From the NCBI GenBank assembly GCA_024509875.1, contig JAMPIV010012274.1, positions 248,001-312,000 of the forward strand: a stretch of DNA of 64,000 nucleotides, read 5' to 3'. Both the position numbers and the translations under genes were made by a program. This stretch comes from Oreohelix idahoensis (taxonomy: Eukaryota; Mollusca; Gastropoda; Stylommatophora; Oreohelicidae). The notes under the pieces were generated by a model. The model saw only the letters and a program-made list of their open reading frames with translations. It was not told where the DNA came from and did no database searches. Shown in pieces: positions 24,701-36,439 of the stretch (position 1 is its first letter; every line of letters starts with the position of its first letter).

Positions 24701-24961
24701 TTTTTTTCCTCACTCTTTTCCAGTCCTTGTTTTCATTATTTCTTATTTTTAATGTACTATCGACTTCCTCTTTCCGGTTTAGTGGCAGCCATCTTGCTTC
24801 ACATGTGACTGGACACAAGGGAGTTTTTTTCTCTTATTTTTATAGTTTCATGTTCTCTACTTAATTCTCATTTTCTTTCCCTCCTGTCTCTTGTTTGTCT
24901 GTCCCTGACGAAGGCCTTGTGGCCGCAACGTAGGTTTTTCTTGTCCTTCTCCTTGTAAGAC
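24701..24961 (+). repeat. Right inverted repeat (3' region) of the Penelope-like element
   Basis: Inverted partner of 21,952-22,211. It contains a compact hairpin, ggcc-ttgt-ggcc, inside ctgacga...gcaacgt at 24,905-24,931. A piece of the same region recurs near 46,815-46,870. Confidence 0.9.
24905..24931 (+). other. Hammerhead-like core motif (probably inactive or coincidental)
   Basis: CTGACGA, then a GGCC/GGCC stem with a TTGT loop, then GCAAC resembles the CUGANGA - stem II - GAAA core of hammerhead ribozymes, which Penelope-like elements are known to carry. The second core box is GCAA instead of GAAA and one extra A lies before the stem. The third strand with a cleavage triplet was not convincingly found. 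Confidence 0.25.
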
Positions 24962-26419
24962 GTATTACTATTTGTGTGTGTGTGTGTTTTTTTTCCCCAT
25001 TCAACTGTTTTACCCCCGTCTTACGGCAGTTCTCCTCATATACTTATATAAATGAAATGACAGTATGGGGAGAAAAGAAAAACGTGTAAACATGCAGTGG
25101 TTCTCAGCATGGGACCAGGCCACCACAAGAGCGTGAGCGTGAACGGCAGCAGATGTTTTTTTTTTTTAAATACAAGGTAGCCAGCAAGTATATTGGAAGG
25201 CTGGTTGCTGTGAACTTTACCAGCTTTTTTCAAGTTCTTCATTTTTGTGTAAATAAAGTTGAGTTAAACTGGAGAAGCCTTGCTGTCGTCGTTCTCGTGA
25301 AATATGAGTCTGGTTATGGAAAAACATGATAATAGAGCTAACAGGATAGGACAGTGATATGAACCTACAATATACGATCAGCAACTACAAGTCAGTTGGT
25401 TTGTGGCATGTGCCAGACAGTAGTGAAGAACAGTAGACACAGGCGTCAACGGCCACAAAACCATGTCATCTGTTTTTTTTTCTGAATGCTTACGTATTTT
25501 CTGACTTAATCATGCGACATGCCTGTGGCCTCCAGTGACTTTCCTGCTTGTCTAACAATAAATTATCCATGACCCACATAATAGGCATGCAGCCATATAA
25601 TGGTTAAGGCTCGACTTAATCAAAGGAGGAAGGAATAACAAATCAAAGATAGCCAATGCCACTACAAGTTAAAAATAAGATTTTAAAGCCAGTGAACAAA
25701 TGATGATGATGAACACATATTTCAGCAAATGAAAGAAACTCTATATGGAGCACTATAATGGGAGGCAATCTGATCATCAGAAACAGTCCCCAACGCAGTG
25801 GCTGCTACTTGAAATGGATTTAGAGAAATTATTCTCTATTATGTGAAGTCTAAATTTAAGACATTACCATCCATAATTATTTTGTGTTGCATTGAAACAT
25901 ACAGTTGCATTTATTGCTCTCCAGCAATTTTTATTTGGGGCCCTCTTCAGCTCTGCTCCATTCAGTCCAAGCTCTTCTGCACGTTCTCTTTGTCCTACTC
26001 ATTCTTCTCTCCCCTTTGGGTACAAGACTGCAAATATTTTGTTAAGGCTTTCATAAAAATTACAGCCAGAAAAACTTTGGTGGAGAATGAGGCAAAGAAA
26101 AGATTATAGTGCTCGATAGGACACACATTGAGGAATCCAGCTGTTAGCATTACAAGGTAGTCCGTGCTCTGTAATCCCTTGGTTGAGAGAAATAGAGGAA
26201 GATTTAAAAATAACAAGGGAAGTAAATTGGAGACAGACATTGAAAAGGATGTTATTGTTTAACTAGGGCTGCTGAGATTCTCACTCTTTCCAGCCAATCC
26301 CAAGCTGAAGGCTCCTTGGTATATTCTACACTGTAGATCTAGGCATTTCCTGTAACTTTTCTGCTATTCCAAAATGTGTTGAGTTGAAGTCATTAGCTCT
26401 AGTTTCTCCAGCATTGCTT
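24962..26419. other. No recognised gene; (GT)n tract and one short LINE remnant
   Basis: Contains a (GT)n run near 24,972-24,987. At about 25,769-25,790 there is a reverse copy of the end of the LINE seen at 7300. Otherwise nothing is recognised. Confidence 0.5.
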
Positions 26420-26760
26420 GCCTTTAAAGGATCATCACATCTGGTCCCAAGCTAGGAGGAAAAAGCGTAGCATACTGTGCATTCCCCGCCATCCATCGAT
26501 GCTCTCCAAATATTCAGAACTAAAGTGCTGTGCTCTAGTTCTGGGCTCTCCCAAAGAGTTGTCACATCCTACAGAGCGACTTCTCAGCTCCCCCTTCTTA
26601 TCATGGGTCGAATGTGAGATCCTCCTGCATCTAGCCAACCAGTTAAAAGCTAGAGTTAAGTCTGGGGCTCAAATGACTCCTCCAAGCTTATTATGCAATG
26701 CTGGGTTCTCAACATGTTTCACCACAGGGGGAATCCCTGGAAGTGTGTGGATGATTTCAA
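26420..26760 (-). mobile_element. LINE-D 5' region fragment, inverted
   Basis: The minus strand matches about 8380-8660 of LINE-D (for example gttgagaacccagcattgca, gagagcccagaactagagcac and a ggggaatgcacagt stretch). It is diverged, so an older copy. It lacks the coding part. Confidence 0.75.
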
Positions 26761-26981
26761 GAGTCAATGAGGGTTTAATTAGCCTCACAAACAGAGGTTC
26801 ACTTCCACATATGTATACTATAGCATTGTGTTTAGCAGGTGGTCGTGTATCCTTCACTTTATATTATCAACTCTCCGTATGCTCCCTTGTCCTCTTCTCT
26901 TTCCTTTTGTATCATCATCATCATCTCTTTTCCTCCATACAGCCACCATCCCAGGTACTACATAGGGCATAAGTGCATGAT

Positions 26982-27256
26982 AAAAGGATCACATTACATG
27001 CCCATTATGGCATACTGAGAATATGGTGTTAGGCCCATATATTCATTATTCTTGACCATACGGCACACTAAGGGTGATGTGGACAGCATCATGCCGGCCG
27101 CATTTAACCTTCCCAGAGTTGCTCTGGTACCTAATTCATGAGGCTGGGTAGACACCGGAGCCATTTAGTCTTCAAAATCCCACCTCAACTGGGGATCGAA
27201 TCATGTACCACCGAGCTGGGAAACCAGTGCACTAACCACTGTGCTGCTGTGGCTGA
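26982..27256 (-). mobile_element. SINE-1, tRNA-derived, minus orientation
   Basis: On the minus strand: A-box region cacagtggttagtgcactgg, B-box region ggtacatgattcgatcccca, then a body shared with 45,381-45,653 (Pro-type ggttaa, gccggc and 'cctaacaccatattctc' landmarks). It ends in gatccttttatc. About 275 bp. Confidence 0.85.
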
Positions 27257-27339
27257 TAAGTTACACAAAATGGCAGTTTCATCATTGGTCCACACAATCT
27301 ACATTAGTGGGGGGGGGGGGGGGGTTGAGTGCATGTATG

Positions 27340-27500
27340 TATTTGTCAATAAACATTCACAACTAGCCATCCTATCCAGTGCTATCCATTCAAGATCACC
27401 CCATGTCTCCTTTACCCCTTTAAATTATGTCTCCAGTTCCCATCTCCATGTGTTTTTCAGTCTTCTCTATTTCTCTTACCATGATGTTGCCTTAGTACTA
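27340..27500 (-). mobile_element. RTE-A 3' end fragment
   Basis: Reads like the 3' end of RTE-A on the minus strand (aacattcacaactagccatcc, then gtctccagttcccatctcca). Diverged and 5'-truncated. A run of G (27,307-27,324) precedes it. Confidence 0.5.
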
Positions 27501-27539
27501 CTTCATTCCATCTCCACTTTTGGTCAAAATTGACCTGAG

Positions 27540-29184
27540 GTCATCAATTGACATGATATAGTTTCATCTATCAACCGATACAATGTCTTGCAGTTAACTG
27601 TTTGGATCATCATGAAAAATTTCATTTTAATGTGATATATCCTTCTTTTCAACTACAAGTAATAACACCAAAACTTTGAACACTATTTCTTCCAAACAAG
27701 CTGAAGTGCAGATGGAATAAAGCAGTCCTAAAGTGACGAGATTGAGTCACCCATTACTGTATGTTTGGTTATTCCATGAAAATAAATGAAGATACAAGAT
27801 ATGATTTTTAATATTTTTAATTTTTGTGCTTAATATAATGTATGTATCAATGGCATGGTTCAATGTAAACAAGGGAATTTATTTAAAAAGCTTTTTCATT
27901 CTTAACACACACAATAACAATAAGGTCAATAAATTTTTACATCAAGCATTTAACATCTGCCTGTTTCTCAAGCAGATTCAGGATCTCATTTAGTGCCATT
28001 CCTTATTATAACAGAAGGATCAATTTCTTGTTTTCTACAAATGGAGGGTTTAAATGAATGCTGTCAAACATGTTTTAAAAGTAAAAGAATCGTTTAGATT
28101 CATGTGTATGTTTTTTCTGACACACTGTAAACACATACATGAATTTTCCTGGCCACAACTTCTGTACAAATATACATACACATGACTGAAGGCATTCAAA
28201 CTATTTAAAAATGTTGTAAATAAAATTACATTTGGGAGAAATTAACAAATTTAGAAGTTAATGCTAATAAGGTACAATAATTGTTACCTTCTGAAAAACA
28301 GTTTATTCAACCCAACATTTAATGGACCTGTTTCCCAGAATTTAGATTCCCTGGCCAAAATGAGAATAAAATAGTGCTCATCAAACTTAATCACAACAGA
28401 ATATATTTATCAACCCATATTTATGGTGTTATTCCAATTTGTTTACTATACATATTTTTATAGTGTATACAGTAATTTATTTCTTGTGCATTTACTGTTA
28501 ATTGCAACTATTTTATTGTGTGCTTAAACTACTTTTCCTTAAAAACCCCATGGGGATGTTTTATGTCAGTCCACTAAATCTGGGGTTACTATTCTAAAAA
28601 TAAAGAAGGGGCTAGCATTGATAAAACAGTCACCGTCTGACCAGACTTTTTTTCCAGACAGGCCAAAGCCACACTGTGTCCCTGAGATGGTGCAGTTTGC
28701 AGCTGCACAGCCAATGAACATTTCTTAACTTATCCAATAATTACACATGTTCATGAGCTTCAATTGTCAAACAAAAAAGTAATCAACAATACAAAGTTAT
28801 ACAAAAGGTAAACAGTTCCAAATATTGTGAAAGTCTGGAGAAGTCAGAGGTTGTCCTAGTGTCACAATTTAGAGTGACTCACCTTTTACTACAGCAGTCT
28901 CTTCCCCTCAAAGTTTTTAACGTATCTTAGTTTTCTTTTTTCAGTCTTCAGAGAATTTAGAATCCCCTAACTAATGACCAAAAAAAAAAAACCCACAAAA
29001 AGTACTGATATATTGATTTTCAATGGGTCAGTCTAAACACTGATAAAATACAACATTTTAAAATACAAATAATGTTACAAAATTACAAGCCATGAAAGTG
29101 CACTCCCTCCGACTAAAAGCATTCACCAAATTTTAATGAAGATGCCACAAATGGATAAAAAAAATAGTAAACTTAATTTAGGGA
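27540..29184. other. No recognised gene
   Basis: Strongly AT-rich, with only short ORFs and no recognised repeat family. It could be intronic or intergenic. Confidence 0.5.
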
Positions 29185-29423
29185 TTAACTCTTAGTATAC
29201 GAGCGGCCTTCTAGAGAGGCCGATGATCGATCCCCGTCAATAGCGAAAATTTATAGCTGAATGCATGTTTAAAACCACTGAACAATTTAGTTACGTGCAT
29301 GATATAGGGGTTTCATTTCTTCACATTTTGATATATCACACTTATGTTATCTTTATAAATAAATTATTTATTGCAAAATCTGTAATGGTAGTCATGAAAG
29401 GCCGTTCGTATACTAAGAGTTAA
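29185..29423. mobile_element. Second piggyBac-type MITE with TTAA duplications
   Basis: 231 bp with 20-bp terminal inverted repeats (CTCTTAGTATACGAGCGGCC at left; its complement with one mismatch at 29,400-29,419). TTAA lies at 29,185-29,188 and 29,420-29,423. The sequence differs from the MITE at 434, so it is a separate family. Confidence 0.75.
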
Positions 29424-29814
29424 TAACAAGAAATAAATAAAAGAATTAAAATCTTCCCTAAAAGGTATCCAAAATACTGCAGGATCACTGCAAGGAATTG
29501 ATGAATGCTTAGTATAGTCATAGTGTTGGCACTTGTTATGTCTTGTCATTCAGTAAAATTGATTTGTATGCTTGTTATATTTCACAGTTGTTATATAACT
29601 TTACTGCAGTTGCATTTTAAAACAAAATTCAATCAAAAAAAGATTAATGGCAACACTGGCCCATCACTCAGCTGTCCTACGGCGACCACTGATACTTACA
29701 GTACAATTTACAGTAAGCTAATATGCTGCATTTAGCAAGCATGCAAGAAATACCACTTTCAATTGTTAATGGCACATTGTTGTTTTAAATAATTTAATTT
29801 CCTTCAGCTTCCCA
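29424..29814. other. No recognised gene
   Basis: AT-rich sequence without recognised features. Confidence 0.5.
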
Positions 29815-30040
29815 AGGAACATAGGTCTACAACAAACCCATGCCAAGCCGTCCTATCCTGGGTCATACATTCAAGGTCTTTCAATGTTTTTTCGATCCCT
29901 TTCACTCCTGCTTTTCTCCATTTCTCTTATGCTGGAGATTCCAGAACAAGGATTGCCTTGTAATGCTATCGACAGGTTTCCTCAATGTATTCCCTACCCA
30001 ACATCAGCATTCCCTACTCATTTCTTGTTTTTTTGTATGT
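29815..30040 (-). mobile_element. RTE-A 3' end fragment
   Basis: Minus-strand match to the RTE-A 3' end: gaacataggtctacaacaaac, atgccaag and ccagaacaaggattgccttg, in the same order as at 38,270-38,480. Degraded. Confidence 0.65.
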
Positions 30041-30479
30041 ATAAGAAGTGAAAAAAAAATACAGAGTGCTAATGCTGACTGCATCAAATGTACTACATAC
30101 TTAATATAATTAATTTCTTAATGAGGAATCTAAAAATTTTCATGAATTTGATATACAGATACTTAAAATTAATTAGAAATGGTTCCTACAGATCCACAGG
30201 GTAGAATCTGAAGCATTTCTGAACTTTGCTAAGCCCAGTTGTGGAACCAGTGAACTAAATTTTGGAACATGTTAATTCTTGGAAACAAAACTATCCTTCA
30301 CATTTCACAGGCACCAACAGGGCTTTCTTTACTTCAGTGACAACAAAGCTCATTGACAAACAAAATACCAGACAAGATTTGCCTTCATCTATGTACACTG
30401 GGTCATTTCAATTGCTTTGTGCTTACAAAATAAATAAAATTGGCAATCCAAATTATACAAACAAATGCCTCATATGAAC

Positions 30480-30735
30480 AGATTCAAGACTGTAAAACCA
30501 TAATGATTTTTACTAGGATGTAAAACCACAATGATTTCTACTAGTATGTAAAACCATCATTATTAATAGGGTGTAGAACCATCATGCTTTTTATCAGGAT
30601 GTAAAACTATGATTTTTAATTAGGATTTAAAAGAAATATGATTTTTACTAGAATGTAAAACCATGATTTTAAATAGGATTTAAAACCAATATGATTTTTA
30701 TTAGGATGTAAAACCATCATGATTTTTACGAGGAT
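30480..30735. repeat. Minisatellite, ~27-45-bp AT-rich unit
   Basis: About nine loose copies of 'atgtaaaaccatgatttttactagg' with length variation between copies. Confidence 0.85.
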
Positions 30736-30930
30736 ATGAATTAATGAGAGTCTCAAAGATGAAGACACAAAGTATAAAAATGGTCTTTACTGTCTACCTC
30801 TTATCCTGAACACAAAGTGCTTAACCATTGCATATTTGAAACATAAAATAGAACATTTCATACTGAAGAGGGGTTGGGGGTCAACTTCACTCACAAGTGT
30901 TCTAAAAAGAACATTTATGAACCTCAAGGC

Positions 30931-31021
30931 TGCGAACAGAGGACCAATATTGCAACAAACATTAGTTCTGCCATCAGAATATTATCACTCAGAAATGTAG
31001 TAGACAGGCAACCCAGTAGCT
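30931..31021. repeat. 91-bp segment duplicated at 32,094-32,184
   Basis: The block from tgcgaacagaggaccaatat to gcaacccagtagct occurs again ~1.07 kb to the right in the same orientation with one or two changes. The right copy is glued to the 5' end of the RTE-C insertion. Confidence 0.9.
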
Positions 31022-31199
31022 GTGGTGATCTATTTTACAAACACTGAGCTCTCTAAAGATCTACCTTTATAAATTCATATCTGTTTTCAGCGTGGTTGTA
31101 ATAATTGCGGCCTATATCTAACATGTATCTCTGCCAGGTGATCTGCTTCCTGTAATTCTATTAACAGATGGGCTGGAAAATCAAAACTAAATGATATTT

Positions 31200-31391
31200 T
31201 ACCGAACGTTCACTTCACTTCACAGAAAAGATTGTGAGAACTAGTTTGTAATGCTGTCAAACATATTTCCTCAGTGTGTGTCCTATCCATCACCAACATC
31301 ATCTTCTCATCTCTTGTTCCACTGGTAATTGTGTTTGTTCTTGTCATCAGTTCCATTCTGCTGGCCTCACTATTCAATCCTTCTATTCTAT
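31200..31391 (-). mobile_element. RTE-A 3' fragment, first half (split by RTE-C copy 1)
   Basis: Matches the RTE-A region at 38,470-38,600 and continues at 32,187 (tatacaagcacccatttatg; cf. 38,592). The two halves flank the RTE-C insertion and share CTAT at the break. Confidence 0.65.
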
Positions 31392-32182
31392 CATCATCTC
31401 ATCTCAGCCCGTAACCCGTCATGGGTCGTAGGGGTGCCATGGTGGAAGCATGAGCAGACAGGGTCCTCCACTGCTCTCTATCCTCAGCAATGCGTACAAG
31501 TGTGGAAAAACCGTGTCCTGCCCATTCTTTGATGTTATCAGCCCAGGATTTTCTCTGCCTTCCTCTTCTCCGTTTACCTTCGACTGTTCCCTGAAGGATC
31601 GTTTTCGAAAGAAAGTCATGACGAGTTACATGCCCAAACCAGGCAAACTTTCGACGTTTCACTGTTGACAAAAGTGGTTCTTGGTGGCCTGCATAGGTGT
31701 TTATCTTCTCTTTAACATAGACATTTGTTTTGTGCTCTTTATAGCAAATGCGCAAAATTCTTCTATAACATTTATGCTCGAAAGCCTGAATCCTTCGCTC
31801 CGTATCTGCAGTGAGTGTCCAGCTCTCACACCCATACAAGAGAATAGATAATACAAGTGATTTGTATAATTTGATCTTCACAGGAAAACTGATGTTACTT
31901 TTCCAGATCACATTCAACCTTGTCATGGCAGCTGAGGCCATCTCAAGTCTTGTCTTGATTTCTTTAATTGATCTTCCATCACTGCATATAGTGGACCCGA
32001 GATATTTAAAGGTGTTAACTTCTTCTAACGTTTGCCCATTTAACGTAATGTTGGTCGGAACATGTTTCTTATGGCTATTCACCAATATCTTGCTGCGAAC
32101 AGAGGACCAATATTGCAACAAACATTAGTTCTGCCATCAGAATATTATCACTCAGAAACGTAGTAGACAGGCAACCCAGTAG
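31392..32182 (-). mobile_element. RTE-C LINE copy 1, 5'-truncated, with filler DNA
   Basis: The minus strand carries the RTE-C 3' end from about 32,093 to a short ATG-rich tail at 31,392. At its 5' side are ~90 bp copied from 30,931-31,021. The flanking duplication is a short CTAT (31,388-31,391 and 32,183-32,186). It sits inside an RTE-A fragment. Confidence 0.8.
31399..32093 (-). pseudogene. RTE-C reverse transcriptase C-terminal part, copy 1
   Basis: About 230 codons: TFKYLGSTICSDGRSIKEI (post-RT thumb segment), SILLYGCESWTL, RRILRICYKEH, FAWFGHVTRHD, then RGRQRKSWADNIKEW and a stop. All are conserved near the end of RTE-type LINE ORFs. RT core and endonuclease are absent. The first ~10 codons of the open frame belong to the filler segment. 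Confidence 0.88.
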
Positions 32183-32186
32183 CTAT

Positions 32187-32300
32187 ACAAGCACCCATTT
32201 ATGAAAGTCTATAACTTGTTGTTTTTGTTGCTCATTATGTTTCATTACCATACAATAGGACTGACTTGATATTTGTGATGAAGACTCTATTTAGCAAATG
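32187..32300 (-). mobile_element. RTE-A 3' fragment, second half
   Basis: Continuation of 31,200-31,391 beyond the RTE-C insertion (caagcacccatttatgaaag; cataCAATaggactgactt), matching 38,592-38,700. Confidence 0.6.
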
Positions 32301-32448
32301 CTTTATGTTATTCGTGTAGATTTGAACAAAAGTGCACGGGTCACGAATTCCACAAATGATCTCTTATACTAAATTAGTTACATGAATAATATTTACTTCA
32401 AAGATTCTTTGGATGAGAATATTGCACTAAATAATGATAGGATACACT

Positions 32449-33037
32449 CATCATCTCATCATCTCAGCCCGTAACCCGTCATGGGTCGTAGGGGTGCCAT
32501 GGTGGAAGCATCAGCAGACAGTGTCCTCCACTGCTCTCTATCCTCAGCAATGCGTACAAGTGTGGAAAAACCGTGTCCTGCCCATTCTTTGATGTTATCA
32601 GCCCAGGATTTTCTCTGCCTTCCTCTTCTCCGTTTACCTTCGACTGTTCCCTGAAGGATCATTTTCGAAAGGGAGTCATGACGAGTTACATGCCCAAACC
32701 AGGCAAGCTTTCGACGTTTCACTACTGACAAAAGTGGTTCTTGGTGACCTGCATAGATGTTTATCTTCTCTCTAACATAGACATTTGTTTTGTGCTCTTT
32801 ATAGCAAATGCGCAAAATTCTTCTATAACATTTATGCTCGAAAGCCTGAATCCTTCGCTCCGTATCTGCAGTGAGTGTCCAGCCCTCACACCCATACAAG
32901 AGAATAGATAATACAAGTGATTTGTATAATTTGATCTTCACAGGAAAACTGATGTTACTTTTCCAGATCACATTCAACCTTGTCATGGCAGCTGAGGCCA
33001 TCTCAAGTCTTGTCTTGATTTCTTTAATTGATCTTCC
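32449..33037 (-). mobile_element. RTE-C LINE copy 2, 5'-truncated
   Basis: Near-identical to copy 1 over ~580 bp and bounded by a 7-bp duplication ATACACT (32,442-32,448 and 33,038-33,044). The coding part (32,462-33,037) covers the last ~190 codons, from SIKEIKTRLEM to the stop. Unlike copy 1 it has no filler, so it is an independent insertion. Confidence 0.88.
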
Positions 33038-33159
33038 ATACACTGCCTATGCTAATAAGGGCAAACTAATTTTATATTAAGAAAAAACCCTCTATAAAGT
33101 AATTTACTTAAGACCGTTTGCATAAAATAAGTTGCAAATAATGAATGCTGGCCATACAT

Positions 33160-33355
33160 GTCAAACACGGCAACTGATATGAGGGGTGTGCATGGAGCTG
33201 GGAACATCATCATGTCAAACAAATTGCCACAGAAACCACAGCTGAAAGTGCATGTGACTACTTCGTGCAGGTTTCCTGCAAGGAGACAAGCTGTAATGGT
33301 AGCTCCATGCTCCGTAAGGAAAACGATGATGATAATGATGATACCAACGATAATG
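33160..33355 (+). mobile_element. R3 short interspersed repeat, copy 1
   Basis: Shares with 41,600-41,940 a segment of the kind 'catcatgt...accac...gcatgtgactacttcgtgcagg' and 'ctccatgctccgtaagga', and ends in an (ATG/ATA)n tail. Non-coding. Confidence 0.6.
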
Positions 33356-33429
33356 ATATCAAAATCTAGAATATAAAATAAAAAAACAAAGTAAAATAGT
33401 TAATGTTTCAGCACCATCGGAACATAGCA

Positions 33430-33960
33430 ATACGGTTTTATAGTGTCTACCAATTATCTACTTTCAGAGCAAAGATAACCATCCACCACCTATCTACCTT
33501 TAGGGCAAAGACACTAAACCCCACCATCTATGTACTTTCACATCGAAGACATTTAAGCTCACCATCTATCGACCTTCAGGGTAAAGATACTAAATTCATT
33601 TATCCACTTTCAGAGCAAAGATACTAAAATCAACTATCCACTTTCAGAGCAAACATACTAAAATCATTATCCACTTTCAGAGTAAAGATACTAAAATCAA
33701 CTACCCACATTCAGAGCAAAGATACTAAAATCAACTATCCACTTTCAGAGCAAAGATACTAAAATCATTATCCACTTTCAGAGTAAAGATACTAAAATCA
33801 ACTACCCACATTCAGAGCAAAGAAACTAAAATCATTATCCACTTTCAGAGCAAAGATACTAAAATCATCTGTCCCTTTCAGAGCAAAGATAGTAAAATCA
33901 TCTATCCACTTTCAGAACAAAGATACTAAAATCATCTACCTTCAGAGCAAAAACATGTTT
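33430..33960. repeat. Minisatellite, ~33-bp unit
   Basis: Around fifteen imperfect copies of 'tatccactttcagagcaaag' plus 'atactaaaatca'. Confidence 0.92.
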
Positions 33961-34309
33961 CATGAAAGGATATAATGTTATAACAAATTAATTTTTTTTT
34001 TAATGTAACAAAAAAACACACAAAAAAACATTGTGACACTTAAAAACCTGATATAATTCATACCCGTACAATGAGGCTTAGCAAGGAGAAAAAGCCACAA
34101 TCAGTTCAAATTTAAAAAAAAGAAGAAAGTAAAACAATTAAAAAAGACCAAATATCGGGAGGCTGTATATCTTTTTTCCCCCACAAGTGTAAAATATCTT
34201 GCCCTACATATTTTGTCCAGCATACAACACTTCTGACTTTTGGCTTTTATCCACCGGTACGACCTGGCAGACAGTTTATAATCTGATGCTTAAAACTGTC
34301 GGCATAACA

Positions 34310-34505
34310 TGATACTCCGACTTGCCTGTACAACATGATATTTAAACTTGCCTGAAAAACATGATACTCAAACCTGCATGAAAACATGATACTCAAGCCT
34401 GCCTAAAAACATGATACTCATAATGGGAACTTTAGACTCAGATTTGCCTGAAAATGTGATACTCAAACTTGCCTGAAAACATGATACTCAAACCTGCATG
34501 TACCT
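34310..34505. repeat. Minisatellite, ~27-bp unit
   Basis: Six or seven degenerate copies of 'aaacatgatactcaaacctgcctg'. Confidence 0.8.
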
Positions 34506-34579
34506 TTTGTAATTGTAATTCTGTACTACTGATCAATGAAATGCTAGTGTAAAACAACTATAAAGATCTATAATATAAA

Positions 34580-34815
34580 TGTCAAGTGCTGCTGTCCAGA
34601 GCCTTTAGCTCACATTCTTTCAATGCCTTCCTTATACCTGTCATTTGTCTCCAGTTCTCTTCTCAGTGTCTTATTTGGCCATCTTCTACATCTCTTAACC
34701 TATGGATTCCAGAACAAGGACTACCTTGTAATGCTTCCCCAATTCATGTCCTATCTATTGCCAGTATCATCTTCTCACCTCTTGTTTCACACTGGCGATG
34801 TTATCATACCATTTA
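34580..34815 (-). mobile_element. RTE-A 3' end fragment
   Basis: Minus-strand match to RTE-A 3' sequence (ccagaacaaggactaccttg, then ccagtatcatcttctcacct), heavily diverged. Confidence 0.6.
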
Positions 34816-34879
34816 ACAAATTTACAGGTTCATACCATCAATGTAATGAATGCAGACAAAAGAAACTTTATCAGAAACT

Positions 34880-35105
34880 AAACATCCATATGTAACTGTT
34901 AACGCCATCAATAAAGACAAACACAACATTATCAACATTCATGTTTGAGATGTTAACGCCATCAATACAGACAAACACAACCTTATCAAGTCATTTTTTA
35001 AATGTTAACACTATTAATATAGACAAACACAACCTTATCAACATTCATTTGTTAAATGTTAGCTCCATTAATGCAAACAAAAATAACCTTATCACAAACA
35101 TTTCT
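34880..35105. repeat. Minisatellite, ~57-60-bp unit
   Basis: Four copies of a unit with 'tgttaacgccatcaatacag' and 'acaaacacaaccttatcaac'. Confidence 0.85.
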
Positions 35106-35109
35106 GATT

Positions 35110-35691
35110 TACAGCAAAATAAAACTGAACATATATTTGTTTAGCCTTATAAACAATGAATATAATATTTATTGACAAAATGATATATGTGCTTGTATCT
35201 TTGGGCTCTTGTCATATCACATTGCACTTAAAGAAGACTTCTAGTGTTAGGTATGACTAACATCAGTCTCCTGTAGGTAGGATTAGCAAAGAGGTAGAAT
35301 ACAACAATGTGACACTCAGTTGTTGGGTAGTTTCCCTTTGTATGCCAGTGTTATTCAGATGATCAACAGAGAAGTTTCATGCTCATAGAAGATTTAGGTG
35401 ATTTTAAACAAAGGGACTTAATTTGCCTTTGTGTGTTTATGGCTTATGCAGTACTTTGAAAATGTATTCTCTCTTCTACATTAGCTCAAATTTCACAAGA
35501 TTTCCTATGCTCTTAGATTAGTTAATTGTTATGACATAACAATTTTTTTCCCCTCTAGAGTGAAAACTTTAAGAGCTTTTAGCCTATAGGATAAGTACAT
35601 TTTTATGTCAGAAAGTGTTTACTCTATGACCTATGACTGAACATTTCAGGAATGTTTCTGTACTATATTTCTAACACAGCCCTGGCACCCT

Positions 35692-35700
<9 letters not shown>
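35110..35700. other. No recognised gene
   Basis: AT-rich spacer between the minisatellite and the (TA)n array. Confidence 0.5.

Positions 35701-35783
<83 letters not shown>
35701..35783. repeat. (TA)n microsatellite
   Basis: About 83 bp of pure TA. Confidence 0.97.
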
Positions 35784-36149
<366 letters not shown>

Positions 36150-36229
36150 TAAGCCAGGGTCGAGATCAAACACATTTTACACAATAAAGTCAATAGATCT
36201 CACTTTGAGCCCCAGGTTTAAAAAAAAAA

Positions 36230-36435
36230 AAATATGACTGTTATTTCAATCTAACAAAGCAATTAGTGAATTGTATGACTTTTAGACCCATCTAACAATG
36301 TATTTGTGAATTTTATGATTTTTCTTTCAATCTAACAAAGCAATTAATGAATTTTATGACTTTTAATTCAATCTAACCAAGCATCTGTGAATTTTATGAC
36401 TTTTAATTTCATCTAAAAAAACCAATTAGTAAATG
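36230..36435. repeat. Minisatellite, ~45-55-bp unit
   Basis: Four copies of 'atgacttttaatttcatctaac' with 'aagcaattagtgaattt'. Confidence 0.8.
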
Positions 36436-36439
36436 CTAT

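Larger units (their letters stand above)
21952..24961 (+). mobile_element. Penelope-like element remnant with inverted ends and a nested RTE-B LINE
   Basis: The plus strand at 24,437-24,672 encodes the C-terminal end of a Penelope-type protein. A ~290-bp 3' region follows, and its last 261 bp recur inverted at 21,952-22,211. Penelope-like elements often carry such inverted terminal pieces. RTE-B (22,281-24,369, minus strand) lies between the left repeat and the Penelope ORF and is flanked by A/T-rich simple sequence, so it probably inserted later. Confidence 0.72.
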
